NCBI RefSeq assembly: GCF_011612585.1
Contig: NZ_CP050133.1
Span: 1,612,001-1,676,000 of the forward strand
DNA from: Streptococcus cristatus ATCC 51100
GTDB lineage: Bacteria > Bacillota > Bacilli > Lactobacillales > Streptococcaceae
DNA: 64,000 nucleotides
Direction of reading: 5' to 3'
The position numbers and the translations under genes are program-made. Below, piece after piece: positions 46,675 to 55,095 of this stretch. The notes beneath the pieces are model-generated. The model did not search any database, had not been told where the DNA came from, and worked only from the letters and a program-made list of their open reading frames with translations. Position 1 is the first letter of the stretch. Every line of letters begins with the position of its first letter.

Positions 46675-48817
46675 ACAAACCCTTTTGCAGGCCTTAAAAT
46701 ATCTTGCAAGTGTCCTCTTATCTCTCTTTATCATTGGAGTTGTGAGTGGCGTTCTTGTCTTCACATACTATGTCGCCAAGTCTCCTACCCTTTCTGAGAA
46801 GGATCTTGTCGCAACAACTTCAAGTAAGATTTACGATAGCGATAACAATCTGATTGCGGACCTCGGTTCTGAAAAGCGGGTCAATGCGTCAACAGACCAG
46901 ATCCCTACACAGCTAGTAGATGCTATCGTTGCGATTGAGGACCACCGCTTCTTTAATCACCGTGGGGTTGATTTCATTCGGATAGGAGGAGCCTTCCTAA
47001 GCAACCTGAAAGGAGGCGGACGTCAAGGGGGATCTACCTTAACCCAGCAGTTGATTAAGTTGACTTATTTCTCCACTTCCTCAGCGGATGCTACCCTTTC
47101 TCGGAAAATCCAAGAAGCATGGCTGGCAACTCAACTTGAGCGAAAGGCTACCAAGCAAGAAATCCTGACATACTATGTCAATAAAGTCTATATGTCCAAT
47201 GGAAATTACGGGATGCAAACAGCTTCTCAAAGTTACTATGGCAAAGATTTGAAAGATTTGACCCTTCCTCAAATTGCCCTGCTTGCAGGAATGCCTCAGG
47301 CTCCTAACCAATATGACCCTTACACAAACCCAGAAGCTGCCACTCAGCGTCGTAATCTCGTATTATCTGAAATGTATGAACTCAAGTACATCTCACCAGA
47401 ACAATACGAACAAGCTATCAATACACCAGTGACCGACGGCTTACAGAGCTTGAAAAATTCAGCTAGCTATCCTGCCTATATGGATAACTACTTAAAAGAA
47501 GTTATTGAGCAAGTCGAAGAAGAAACTGGCTACAATGTCCTTACGACTGGTATGGAAGTTTATACCAACGTTAATACCGAAGCCCAGAAAAAATTGTGGG
47601 ATATTTACAACACAGAAGAATATGTTGCTTATCCAGATGATGAACTGCAAGTGGCATCAACCGTTATGGATGTTACCAACGGGAAAGTCATTGCCCAACT
47701 GGGTGCTCGCCATCAGTCTTCCAACGTTTCTTTTGGTACCAACCAAGCAGTCGAAACAAATCGCGACTGGGGCTCTACCATGAAACCAATCACTGATTAT
47801 GCCCCAGCCTTGGAATACAATGTTTTCACTTCCACTGCTGCCTCAATCCAAGATGCTCCTTACTATTTCCCTGGAACCTCTACTCCTGTCTATAACTGGG
47901 ATAAACGCTATTATGGCTGGATTACTATCCAATACGCCATCCAAGAATCCCGTAACGTACCAGCCGTCAAATCGCTGGAAGCAGTCGGATTAGATAATTC
48001 ATTGAAGTTCCTCAATGGCCTTGGTATTAACTATCCTGAGATGCATTATTCTAATGCGATTTCAAGTAATACAAGCGAATCTGGTAACCAATACGGAGCA
48101 AGCAGCGAAAAAATGGCTGCCGCTTACGCTGCCTTTGCTAATGGCGGTACATATTACAAACCACAATATGTAAACCGGGTTGTCTTTAGTGACGGTACAG
48201 AAAAAGTCTTTTCAAATGGCGGATCAAAAGCCATGAAAGAAACGACAGCCTACATGATGACAGACATGATGAAGACCGTTCTTCAGTCTGGAACTGGTAC
48301 TAATGCTGCAATTCCAGGGGTCTATCAAGCAGGTAAAACTGGTACTTCTAACTATGCAGATGATGAACTAGAGAAGTTGACAAAACCTTATTATAGTTCT
48401 AGCATTGTCACACCAGACGAGCTATTTGTTGGCTACACTCCACAATACTCTATGGCTGTTTGGACCGGTTACTCAAACCGCCTCACTCCTGTTTTAGACG
48501 ATGGAGTTAAGGTGGCAACGGATGTTTACCGCTCTATGATGCTCTATCTGACAGGCTATAGCAATGAAGACTGGACACCACCAAGCGGACTTTTCCGTAG
48601 CGGATCCTATCTCTATCTCAATGGTACTTCTACTTACAGCCGCGCTTATACCCAATCATCTTCAAGCTCTACTTCTGAGTCAAGCTCAGAATCTTCAAGT
48701 CAAAGTACGAGTGAATCTAGCGAAGAACATAGTAGTACCAACTCTAGTTCCCAAACAAGTTCTGCTGGAACAACCAGCAGCTCAACTAGTTCTAACCAAG
48801 GAGCTGAACATCGTTAA
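46667..48817 (+). CDS. pbp1a: Bifunctional penicillin-binding protein 1A
   Basis: A 716-residue class A PBP with a short cytoplasmic end and one membrane anchor (about residues 12-38). The glycosyltransferase-51 domain holds [19 protein letters not shown] and [15 protein letters not shown]. The transpeptidase domain has the three classical motifs: STMK (in [12 protein letters not shown], near residue 370), SRN (in [10 protein letters not shown]) and KTGT (in AGKTGTSNY). STMK is the unaltered, penicillin-sensitive form; T-to-A/S changes there accompany resistance in pneumococcus. The C-terminal 50 residues are Ser/Thr-rich. I use the ATG at 46667, with AGGTGG upstream inside recU. Confidence 0.95.
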   Translation: MNKQTLLQALKYLASVLLSLFIIGVVSGVLVFTYYVAKSPTLSEKDLVATTSSKIYDSDNNLIADLGSEKRVNASTDQIPTQLVDAIVAIEDHRFFNHRGVDFIRIGGAFLSNLKGGGRQGGSTLTQQLIKLTYFSTSSADATLSRKIQEAWLATQLERKATKQEILTYYVNKVYMSNGNYGMQTASQSYYGKDLKDLTLPQIALLAGMPQAPNQYDPYTNPEAATQRRNLVLSEMYELKYISPEQYEQAINTPVTDGLQSLKNSASYPAYMDNYLKEVIEQVEEETGYNVLTTGMEVYTNVNTEAQKKLWDIYNTEEYVAYPDDELQVASTVMDVTNGKVIAQLGARHQSSNVSFGTNQAVETNRDWGSTMKPITDYAPALEYNVFTSTAASIQDAPYYFPGTSTPVYNWDKRYYGWITIQYAIQESRNVPAVKSLEAVGLDNSLKFLNGLGINYPEMHYSNAISSNTSESGNQYGASSEKMAAAYAAFANGGTYYKPQYVNRVVFSDGTEKVFSNGGSKAMKETTAYMMTDMMKTVLQSGTGTNAAIPGVYQAGKTGTSNYADDELEKLTKPYYSSSIVTPDELFVGYTPQYSMAVWTGYSNRLTPVLDDGVKVATDVYRSMMLYLTGYSNEDWTPPSGLFRSGSYLYLNGTSTYSRAYTQSSSSSTSESSSESSSQSTSESSEEHSSTNSSSQTSSAGTTSSSTSSNQGAEHR

Positions 48818-48862
48818 ACATAAAAAAGATTGGATTTTAGAAATCCAATCTTTTTTATGTTT
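48816..48862. terminator. Bidirectional terminator between pbp1a and pepC
   Basis: A near-perfect 22-bp stem (AGATTGGATTT core paired with AAATCCAATCT) around TAG, with A-rich and T-rich flanks on both sides, follows the pbp1a stop codon. It can serve both convergent genes. Confidence 0.9.
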
Positions 48863-48898
48863 AAATAAATCAATAGCTTTCTGCAATTGCTCATCCTA

Positions 48899-50245
48899 TC
48901 AAATCATTTCGCCATTAGCAAGAGCTCCCATTGGATCCCACGGTGCTAGGACAATTGGCTCAGCATTGTAGGCTGCCAACTCTTCTGGAGTCAAGAATTC
49001 TTTTCTGACTACGATTTGGTAAGTGTACTCATCCATCCAAGCGTCGCTAGCGACAAAATAGCCCTTATCTCCAACCTTTTCACCCCAAGAATTTTCTACC
49101 TTCCATTTTTTAGCTTGGCCATTTTCATCCAAGTCTACTCCAGCCAATACCATAGCATGGGTCATAAGACTCTCGCTGTAATCAAGACGACCTGCCTTAT
49201 CTTGGGTCAACTGGATATCCATACTAGAGGTTAAATCATGCATACCTGCTTCCATGATTCCTGCCTTGCGATTGCTGGACTGACCCACATCAGAGCCAAA
49301 CCAAACAGTCTCGCCAGCCTGCATCTGAGCGATAGCTAATTCCTTAAGACGTTTCATTTCTACATTCAAATAGCGAACAGGTTTACTACCGACTACATTG
49401 CCCAACATCTCGACTGTGTAAGACTTGCCGTAAGGTTTATCCGCTGTTGGCGCATTGATAATTGACACATAGTCATCCAGCTTGAAGTCGACATATTTTT
49501 GGTAAAAGGCCTGCGGAGTCAAATCAGCTTCCCTATGGTAATTACCGTCCTTGTCCCGATAAGCAAAGTCAAACTTCCGAGGTGGCAAGCCCAACGACAT
49601 CGCTAAGAAGTTGAAAATTTCCTGTAGCAAAGCTTCTTTCTTAGCTTGTAGACTAGCTTCATCCGCACCATTCAGGGCCAATTCACGCAAGATTTGCGCA
49701 TCCTGACGCAAGAGTTTATTGAGCAACCGATTGAGCTCACGGCTATTGCTGGAAGAAATTGACTCTGGATAGACTGACTTAGGCACGACGCCGTATTTCT
49801 CAAAAAGTGCCACGACCATATCCCACTGACCGCCATCCTGCTGAGGCGTATCTAGGAGAAACTTGACCTTGCGACTAGTCAATTCTTGGTCAGCCGTTGC
49901 CAAAACCTGCTCCAAAAACCAGTTAGATTTTTCATACTTATCCCAAAAGAAGGTATGAGCCTGAGACAACTCAAAATCCTCCAATTGGAAACCTGCAATC
50001 ATCTTGTGGCGGAAAGTATTGAGAGCCGCAAACATCCAGCAGCGGCCAGATGCTTTTTGGTCACTGACCTTGTCTTTGGTGAGATCTAGTGAGAAAACAG
50101 GGGCATTTTCTACAGCAGCAGTCCGTTTTTCCAAAGAAGTCAATAGACCATTGTGGCTAATAGCATTTTCCATTGCCGCATACTTGGGGTTAGCCTCATA
50201 AGCAGCGTATAACTTATCTGTAAAATCTTGTTTTAATGAATTCAT
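48899..50245 (-). CDS. pepC: Aminopeptidase C (C1B cysteine peptidase)
   Basis: A 448-residue cytoplasmic aminopeptidase of the bleomycin-hydrolase family. The active-site Cys is in VSDQKASGRCWMFAALN (near residue 70), the His in ESLMTHAMVLAGVD (near 362) and the Asn in KVENSWGEKVGDKGYF (near 384). The C-terminus ends APWDPMGALANGEMI. It removes N-terminal residues from peptides taken up for nutrition. I use the ATG at 50245 with AAGGAGG 6 nt upstream. Its promoter (TTGCGC at 50294-50299, 16 bp, TATAAT) lies only 5 bp from the edge of the inserted IS element. Confidence 0.94.
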   Translation of the reverse strand: MNSLKQDFTDKLYAAYEANPKYAAMENAISHNGLLTSLEKRTAAVENAPVFSLDLTKDKVSDQKASGRCWMFAALNTFRHKMIAGFQLEDFELSQAHTFFWDKYEKSNWFLEQVLATADQELTSRKVKFLLDTPQQDGGQWDMVVALFEKYGVVPKSVYPESISSSNSRELNRLLNKLLRQDAQILRELALNGADEASLQAKKEALLQEIFNFLAMSLGLPPRKFDFAYRDKDGNYHREADLTPQAFYQKYVDFKLDDYVSIINAPTADKPYGKSYTVEMLGNVVGSKPVRYLNVEMKRLKELAIAQMQAGETVWFGSDVGQSSNRKAGIMEAGMHDLTSSMDIQLTQDKAGRLDYSESLMTHAMVLAGVDLDENGQAKKWKVENSWGEKVGDKGYFVASDAWMDEYTYQIVVRKEFLTPEELAAYNAEPIVLAPWDPMGALANGEMI

Positions 50246-50304
50246 AGAATCCTCCTTGTCATTATACATCTATTATAGAACTTTAAAAAAAGAGCGCAAG
50301 TAAA

Positions 50305-50326
50305 AAAGTTAGGCAAGCCTAACTTT
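50305..50326. repeat. Left copy of a duplicated terminator palindrome (IS target duplication)
   Basis: The 22-bp sequence AAAGTTAGGCAAGCCTAACT(TT) is present here and at 51866-51887 in the same orientation, including the asymmetric AA centre. It is a stem of two 9-base arms with a 4-base centre. On this side the minus-strand reading keeps a full T tract (TTTTTTAC), so it can end the transposase transcript. Confidence 0.8.
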
Positions 50327-51865
50327 CAGATTGAAGACAAACATTCCAAATGGTGTTTGTCTTTTTCTGTTTGTCAGGCTAATATTTCATCTTTTGATAG
50401 AATAATGGTCATTTGAACAAAATAAAAAGGCTTGTCCACCCTCATTTTTACTAGTTTTTTAAGATTCAAACACGCCAAAGTAAGCCCAACCTTATCTTCC
50501 ATTTTGGACTTTCCTTTCTCTCTGGTGTATCTCAAGTTATGATATTCCTTAGCAGTCCCAAAGAGTCGCTCAATTGTTTCCTTGCGCTTCTTATAAAGCT
50601 CCTTCATCCCTCTTTTGTGGCGAATCTCTTCACAAAATTCAAGGTCATCTTTCCATACATGTCTTGTGATGACTTTCTGCTGATTCTGGCTCTGGGTACA
50701 AACTGATGATAGGGGACAGGCGACACATACTTTTGGATCACTCTTATACTCACGGTAGCCTGCTCGGGTCGTCGTGCGATAGGTTAACACTTGGTTCTCT
50801 GGGCAGAGGTAACAGTCATAGAAGGCATCATAAACAAAATCACCGGGCCTTAAGTTCCCTTTTACACCCTTGGGGCGGGTATAGGGAAAGACAGGGATGA
50901 TGTTTCGCTCTAATAAATAATGAGCAATAGCTGGGGTCTTATAGCCTGAGTCCGCAATAATGTAGCGTGGGGAGAAAGCTTCTATCTTTGAAAAAAGGGC
51001 AGGGAAAGCCTGACTATCGTGTACATTTCCTGCTTCAACACTATAAGCTAGTGCCCAACCATGCTTGTCACAAGCTACCTGGGCAGAATAGGCAAATACT
51101 TCCTTGTGTTGACCCTTGTGGAACCAGCCACTCTCTGGGTCTGTCCTTGAGATTTTCTTTTCTTTAGCCTCGCTTTCTTTTGCGGGCTTTAAGGACTTTT
51201 TTTCATGTTTCCTCCTATCTAAATCAATCTCAACTTCCAATTGCTCACTCATAAATTTAGCTTGTTGGGCAACCATTTTCTTACGATATTTGTGACTGTT
51301 AGCTGCCGCTTTGATGTGAGTACCATCCACAAATAGTTCCGAAGGATCAATTAAGCCAGCACATAAAGCTTGATGGAGCACTCGCGAAAATATCTCTGAA
51401 ATTAATTCTTTATCTTGAAAACGACGACTGTAATTCTTTCCATAGGTGGTAAAATGAGGGACCTTGTCATCCAAGCTTAGTCCAAGAAACCAACGATAAG
51501 CTACATTTACTTCAATATCTTTAATGGTTTGGCGCATGGAGCGAATGCCATAAAAACATTGAATCAAAGGGATTTTGACTAACATGACAGGATCGAGACT
51601 AGGACGACCATTATCTGGACTATAGGTGTCTTCTACCAAGTCATAGATAAAATCAAAATCAAGCTTTGAATCCACTTGGCGAAGAAAGTGATCCTCTGGG
51701 ACCAATTCGTCGATCGTATAGAAGCCATATTGGCAGCGATGATAATCAGGTTTTTCTTTGTGAAACATAGAGAATACCTCACAATTCTTCTCACCTCTAT
51801 TATACGACTTTACAAAAAGAAAAGCCCTTAGAAAAGTGTCTTCTAAGGACTTTGTCTTCAATCTG
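50327..51865 (-). mobile_element. IS1182-type insertion sequence
   Basis: A 1539-bp element bounded by 15-bp perfect inverted repeats: CAGATTGAAGACAAA at 50327-50341 and its complement at 51851-51865. It carries one transposase gene. Both ends are flanked by a 22-bp direct repeat (50305-50326 and 51866-51887) that is a palindrome. An alternative view takes the palindrome as part of longer inverted ends; the centre then mismatches (AA against TT), so a duplicated target fits better. Confidence 0.82.
50374..51768 (-). CDS. IS1182-family transposase
   Basis: A 464-residue DDE transposase that appears intact. The N-terminal DUF772-type domain reads YGFYTIDELVPEDHFLRQVD and RPSLDPVMLVKIPLIQ. The catalytic Asp residues are in LFVDGTHIKAAAN (near residue 165) and RYIIADSGYKTPA (near 280), and the Glu in ERLFGTAKEYHNLRY (near 410). 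A Cys cluster (CPENQ, CVACPLSSVC) lies between them. I use the ATG at 51768 with GAGG 9 nt upstream and a TATAAT box before it, just inside the right end. It reads toward pepC and is ended by the left copy of the duplicated terminator. Confidence 0.93.
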   Translation of the reverse strand: MFHKEKPDYHRCQYGFYTIDELVPEDHFLRQVDSKLDFDFIYDLVEDTYSPDNGRPSLDPVMLVKIPLIQCFYGIRSMRQTIKDIEVNVAYRWFLGLSLDDKVPHFTTYGKNYSRRFQDKELISEIFSRVLHQALCAGLIDPSELFVDGTHIKAAANSHKYRKKMVAQQAKFMSEQLEVEIDLDRRKHEKKSLKPAKESEAKEKKISRTDPESGWFHKGQHKEVFAYSAQVACDKHGWALAYSVEAGNVHDSQAFPALFSKIEAFSPRYIIADSGYKTPAIAHYLLERNIIPVFPYTRPKGVKGNLRPGDFVYDAFYDCYLCPENQVLTYRTTTRAGYREYKSDPKVCVACPLSSVCTQSQNQQKVITRHVWKDDLEFCEEIRHKRGMKELYKKRKETIERLFGTAKEYHNLRYTREKGKSKMEDKVGLTLACLNLKKLVKMRVDKPFYFVQMTIILSKDEILA

Positions 51866-51887
51866 AAAGTTAGGCAAGCCTAACTTT
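51866..51887. repeat. Right copy of the duplicated terminator palindrome
   Basis: Identical to 50305-50326. It begins directly after the stop codon of the GNAT gene at 51889, so it is that gene's terminator. On the minus strand the hairpin is now followed by TTTCAGATTG instead of a longer T run, because the IS begins there; termination may be weakened. Confidence 0.8.
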
Positions 51888-51888
51888 T

Positions 51889-52443
51889 TTATTTTAAATC
51901 TGATTTTAGGATCCCATAGACGGAAAAATCTTTGACTTGTCCTTTATGAAATACAGCCTGCCGAAAAGTACCTTCGTAGCTCATGCCAGCTTTAGTCATA
52001 ACACGCCCCGAAGCTGGATTGGCTGTTACAAATCTTGCTGTGACACGATTGAATCCTGCGTCTTGCAAGAGGTAGTTCAAAACAGCTTTCAAAGCTTCTG
52101 TCATCAGCCCCTGCCCCCAATAGTCTTTACTTAGAATATAACCGACCTCGCAAGCATTAACCGTGTCATCTCTATCCACCACGCTGATGTCTCCAATGAC
52201 AGAATCAGGATTTTCTTTTAGGCAGATGGCCCACTTGTAAAAATCCAAGTTTTGATAATTCTCAACCCAGAGAGCAATAGACTGTTGGGTAACATCAGGA
52301 CTCTCATGAGCATCCCAAGTCACATGCAGCAAATTATCCGGACGAGAAGCCCAATTGTCATACATAGCTTGAGCATCCGATTCCAGAAAAGGTCTTAGCA
52401 AAAGACGTTTGGTTTCAATAGACTGTGTACCTACCTTTTTCAT
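51889..52443 (-). CDS. GNAT acetyltransferase, RimJ/RimL type
   Basis: A 184-residue acetyltransferase of the ribosomal-protein-serine type. It starts with IETKRLLLRPFLESDAQAMYDNWAS, shows the central GDISVVDRDDTVNACEVGYILSKDYWGQGLMTEALKAV with the acetyl-CoA loop, and ends with NPASGRVMTKAGMSYEGTFRQAV. The family acetylates N-termini of ribosomal proteins or small molecules; the substrate here is unknown. Its stop codon abuts the terminator hairpin into which an IS element has inserted. nadE lies 47 bp upstream on the same strand. Confidence 0.88.
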   Translation of the reverse strand: MKKVGTQSIETKRLLLRPFLESDAQAMYDNWASRPDNLLHVTWDAHESPDVTQQSIALWVENYQNLDFYKWAICLKENPDSVIGDISVVDRDDTVNACEVGYILSKDYWGQGLMTEALKAVLNYLLQDAGFNRVTARFVTANPASGRVMTKAGMSYEGTFRQAVFHKGQVKDFSVYGILKSDLK

Positions 52444-52490
52444 AGCTTCCTCGTTTCTTGGCTCAGACTAAAAAGTTTCGAGAGAAATTT

Positions 52491-53315
52491 TCACTTCCAA
52501 AATTCATCAAAAATTGTAATCGGCAAATGCCGTTTGTGTTGGCCTTTATGCCACCAAGACTCTATCGTTTCTTGGGCTTGGGCTGAAACGGACTTGCCTT
52601 CGAGATAGTCGTCAATTTCATTATAGGTCACGCCCAGAGCGACTTCATCCGCAATCCCAGGTTTTTCCTCTTCCAGGTCAGCCGTCGGCACCTTTTCATA
52701 GAGAGCCGGATCCGCTCCTAAGGCAGCTAAAAGCTGCTTGCCTTGACGCTTATTGAGACGGTAAAGCGGTAAGATATCTGCTCCGCCATCCCCAAACTTG
52801 GTGAAAAAGGCCGTGACATTTTCGGCTGCATGATCGGTCCCAATGACAGCCCCACTGTATGAACCAGCCAAAGCATACTGGGCGATCATACGGCTGCGGG
52901 CCTTGATATTGCCCTTGTTAAAGTCAGAGACTTTGGCACCTGTTGCCTCTACGGCAGCTGTCATGGCATCAGCGGATTCCTTGATATTGACTGTCAGGCT
53001 GACATCAGGCTGGATGAAGGCCAGAGCCTTTTGCGCATCATCTTCATCCGCCTGAACACCGTAAGGCAGGCGGACAGCGATAAAACGATAGCCATCATCG
53101 CCTGTCTCAGCCCGCATTTCCTCTACAGCCAGCTGAGCCAAGCGGCCAGCCAAGGTTGAGTCCTGACCACCAGAAATTCCCAGAACATAGCTTTTCAAAA
53201 AGGGATGTTTTCTCAGATAGACCTTGAGAAAGTCCACTGATTTGCGGATTTCTTCCTCTGGATCAATGACGGGCTTGACGCCTAGTTGGCGGATGATTTC
53301 TTCTTGTAGGCTCAT
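52491..53315 (-). CDS. nadE: NH3-dependent NAD+ synthetase
   Basis: A 274-residue enzyme that amidates deamido-NAD with ammonia and ATP in the last step of NAD synthesis. The N-type ATP pyrophosphatase P-loop is [19 protein letters not shown] (near residue 43). Further motifs are [16 protein letters not shown] (near 135), [22 protein letters not shown] (near 158) and the C-terminal [13 protein letters not shown]. No glutaminase domain is attached, so free ammonia is used. The ATG overlaps the pncB stop by 4 nt; the pair makes an NAD salvage operon that complements nadD at 5.3 kb. Confidence 0.96.
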   Translation of the reverse strand: MSLQEEIIRQLGVKPVIDPEEEIRKSVDFLKVYLRKHPFLKSYVLGISGGQDSTLAGRLAQLAVEEMRAETGDDGYRFIAVRLPYGVQADEDDAQKALAFIQPDVSLTVNIKESADAMTAAVEATGAKVSDFNKGNIKARSRMIAQYALAGSYSGAVIGTDHAAENVTAFFTKFGDGGADILPLYRLNKRQGKQLLAALGADPALYEKVPTADLEEEKPGIADEVALGVTYNEIDDYLEGKSVSAQAQETIESWWHKGQHKRHLPITIFDEFWK

Positions 53316-54772
53316 TTTTCTGCTCCTGTCTGGTAGGCTTTCTTGCGCATCTGGTCAATCAAGTCCATTTTGTCCTGCCAAATATCACGCGCCAAATCGA
53401 CCGGATAATCTTGCGGATTGAGAACCCGTTTGTACTCGTCCCAGAGTTTGTCAAATTCTTGGCGGGCATAGTCCTGAATTTCAGACAGGCTCGGCAAATC
53501 GTAGACAAGCTGACCTTCTTTATAAATATCCACCAAGAGCGGCACCGCAGCAAAATTCTTGACTGTTTTATTGATATAAGTATAAGTCGGATGGAACATT
53601 TCGAGCTCTTCCTGATGATTGACATCCACACCATCATAAGTGATGTAGTCGCCCTCGGACTTGCCTTTTTCACGGCTGGTAATCCGCCAAACCTGCTTCT
53701 TGCCCGGAGTCGAAACCTTTTCAGCATTGTTAGAGAGCTTGATGGTGTTGCGCAAGTGCCCATTCTCATCTTCAATCGCTACAATTTTGTAAACGGCACC
53801 CAGCGCTGGCTGATCGTAGGCGGTAATCAGCTTGGTTCCTACGCCCCAGACGTCAATCTTAGCCTTTTGCATTTTCAAGTTGAGAATGGTATTCTCATCC
53901 AAGTCATTGGAAGCATAGATTTTAGCATTTGGGAAGCCCGCTTCATCTAACTGCTGGCGAACTTTTTTAGAAATATAGGCCAAGTCTCCAGAGTCGATCC
54001 GCACACCTAAGAAATTGATTTTATCCCCAAATTCACGCGCTACACGAATGGCCGTAGGAACCCCGATCCGAAGGGTATCGTAGGTGTCTACCAAGAATAC
54101 ACAGTCCCGATGAGTGCTTGCATAAGCCTTGAAAGCCTCGTAATCATTGCCATAAACCTGCACAAGTGCATGGGCATGCGTTCCCAGAACGGGAATATCA
54201 AAGAGCTTGCCTGCCCGAACATTGCTGGTACCGTTGGCTCCACCGATAACAGCTGCCCGCGTACCCCAAATCGCCGCATCCATTTCCTGAGCACGACGAG
54301 TACCAAACTCCATCAACGGCTCATCTTCGATCACAGAGCGGATGCGAGCTGCCTTGGTCGCAATCAAGGTTTGGAAATTCACGATATTTAAAATCGCAGT
54401 TTCTACCAACTGACATTGTGCCAGCGGCCCTTCGACCTGAACAATCGGTTCATTAGCAAAAACCAAATCTCCTTCTTTAGCAGAACGCACGGTCAGCTGC
54501 ATCTTGAAATCACGTAAATACTCTAAGAAAGCTCCGTTATAGCCTAAGGACGCTAAATAGTCCAAATCCGTCTGACTGAATGTCAAATCATTCAGATAAG
54601 CCACAATCCTCTCTAAGCCCGCAAAAACGGCATAGCCATTATTAAAAGGATTCTTGCGGAAATAGACTTCAAAAACAGCACGCTTATTGTGGATACCCTC
54701 GTTGAAATAAACCTGCATCATATTGATTTGATATAAGTCTGTATGTAAAGTCAAACTGTCATCTGGAAACAT
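53312..54772 (-). CDS. pncB: Nicotinate phosphoribosyltransferase
   Basis: A 486-residue enzyme that joins nicotinate and PRPP to give nicotinate mononucleotide, the entry to NAD salvage. Visible markers are [15 protein letters not shown] at the N-terminus, the [21 protein letters not shown] stretch, [21 protein letters not shown] (near residue 160), the phosphate-binding [18 protein letters not shown] and [12 protein letters not shown] use the ATG at 54772 with AAGGAG 7 nt upstream; a longer frame exists but has no ribosome site. An extended -10 TGTTATAAT lies about 35 nt upstream. nadE follows with a 4-nt overlap. Confidence 0.95.
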   Translation of the reverse strand: MFPDDSLTLHTDLYQINMMQVYFNEGIHNKRAVFEVYFRKNPFNNGYAVFAGLERIVAYLNDLTFSQTDLDYLASLGYNGAFLEYLRDFKMQLTVRSAKEGDLVFANEPIVQVEGPLAQCQLVETAILNIVNFQTLIATKAARIRSVIEDEPLMEFGTRRAQEMDAAIWGTRAAVIGGANGTSNVRAGKLFDIPVLGTHAHALVQVYGNDYEAFKAYASTHRDCVFLVDTYDTLRIGVPTAIRVAREFGDKINFLGVRIDSGDLAYISKKVRQQLDEAGFPNAKIYASNDLDENTILNLKMQKAKIDVWGVGTKLITAYDQPALGAVYKIVAIEDENGHLRNTIKLSNNAEKVSTPGKKQVWRITSREKGKSEGDYITYDGVDVNHQEELEMFHPTYTYINKTVKNFAAVPLLVDIYKEGQLVYDLPSLSEIQDYARQEFDKLWDEYKRVLNPQDYPVDLARDIWQDKMDLIDQMRKKAYQTGAEK

Positions 54773-54839
54773 AATTGAACTCCTTTTATCATAGTTATTA
54801 TATATTATAACATAAATTGCAAGAAAGCCTTGATTCAAT

Positions 54840-54872
54840 AGCAAAATACCTCCAGAATTTCTTCTGGAGGTA
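54840..54872 (-). terminator. Terminator of the small transcript upstream of pncB
   Basis: On the minus strand TACCTCCAGAA pairs perfectly with TTCTGGAGGTA around a 4-nt loop and is followed by TTTTGC. It lies about 27 nt after the stop codon of the 25-codon ORF. Confidence 0.85.
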
Positions 54873-54898
54873 CCTTCTTTTATCTTTCACTTGGAATA

Positions 54899-54976
54899 TT
54901 AGATTCCATAAGTCTTGTTCACGCGGCGCATCTGTTTAAATTCTTTTTTATAGGTTACTTTAACTGCTACTTTCAT
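54899..54976 (-). CDS. 25-residue basic peptide gene behind a CiaR-like promoter
   Basis: The ORF encodes MKVAVKVTYKKEFKQMRRVN plus five residues ending YGI. It has GAGGTGG 5 nt before the ATG, its own -10 box and its own terminator, giving a predicted transcript of about 160 nt. The peptide has a net positive charge (six Lys, two Arg, one Glu) and alternating hydrophobic residues at the N-terminus. I do not recognise it. The transcript could be a small regulatory RNA of the cia-dependent kind that also carries an ORF, or simply a mini-gene. Too short for normal gene finders. Confidence 0.6.
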   Translation of the reverse strand: MKVAVKVTYKKEFKQMRRVNKTYGI

Positions 54977-55006
54977 TTTTTCCACCTCGTTTCTTTTGAT
55001 GCTTTT

Positions 55007-55061
55007 ATTATAGGCCTCAAAGCTTAAGGAAGGCTTAGAATTTTCTTGCAGAAAGCTTAAA
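55007..55061 (-). promoter_or_regulatory. CiaR-like promoter with four half-sites at 11-bp spacing
   Basis: On the minus strand, upstream to downstream, the hexamers TTTAAG (55056-55061), TGCAAG (55045-55050), TCTAAG (55034-55039) and CTTAAG (55023-55028) are each separated by exactly 5 bp. Ten bases after the last comes TATAAT (55007-55012). The CiaR site of streptococci is TTTAAG-N5-TTTAAG with the same 10-bp distance to the -10. The site starts about 30 bp after the recG stop codon. Confidence 0.65.
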
Positions 55062-55095
55062 CGTATAAGGCAAAATCTAATCGAATGTTATCTCG

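Noticed and set aside
50308..51884. 34-bp inverted ends for the IS element, including the palindrome
   Set aside because: As inverted repeats the centres mismatch (AA against TT), while as direct repeats they match fully; the palindrome is better seen as target DNA.
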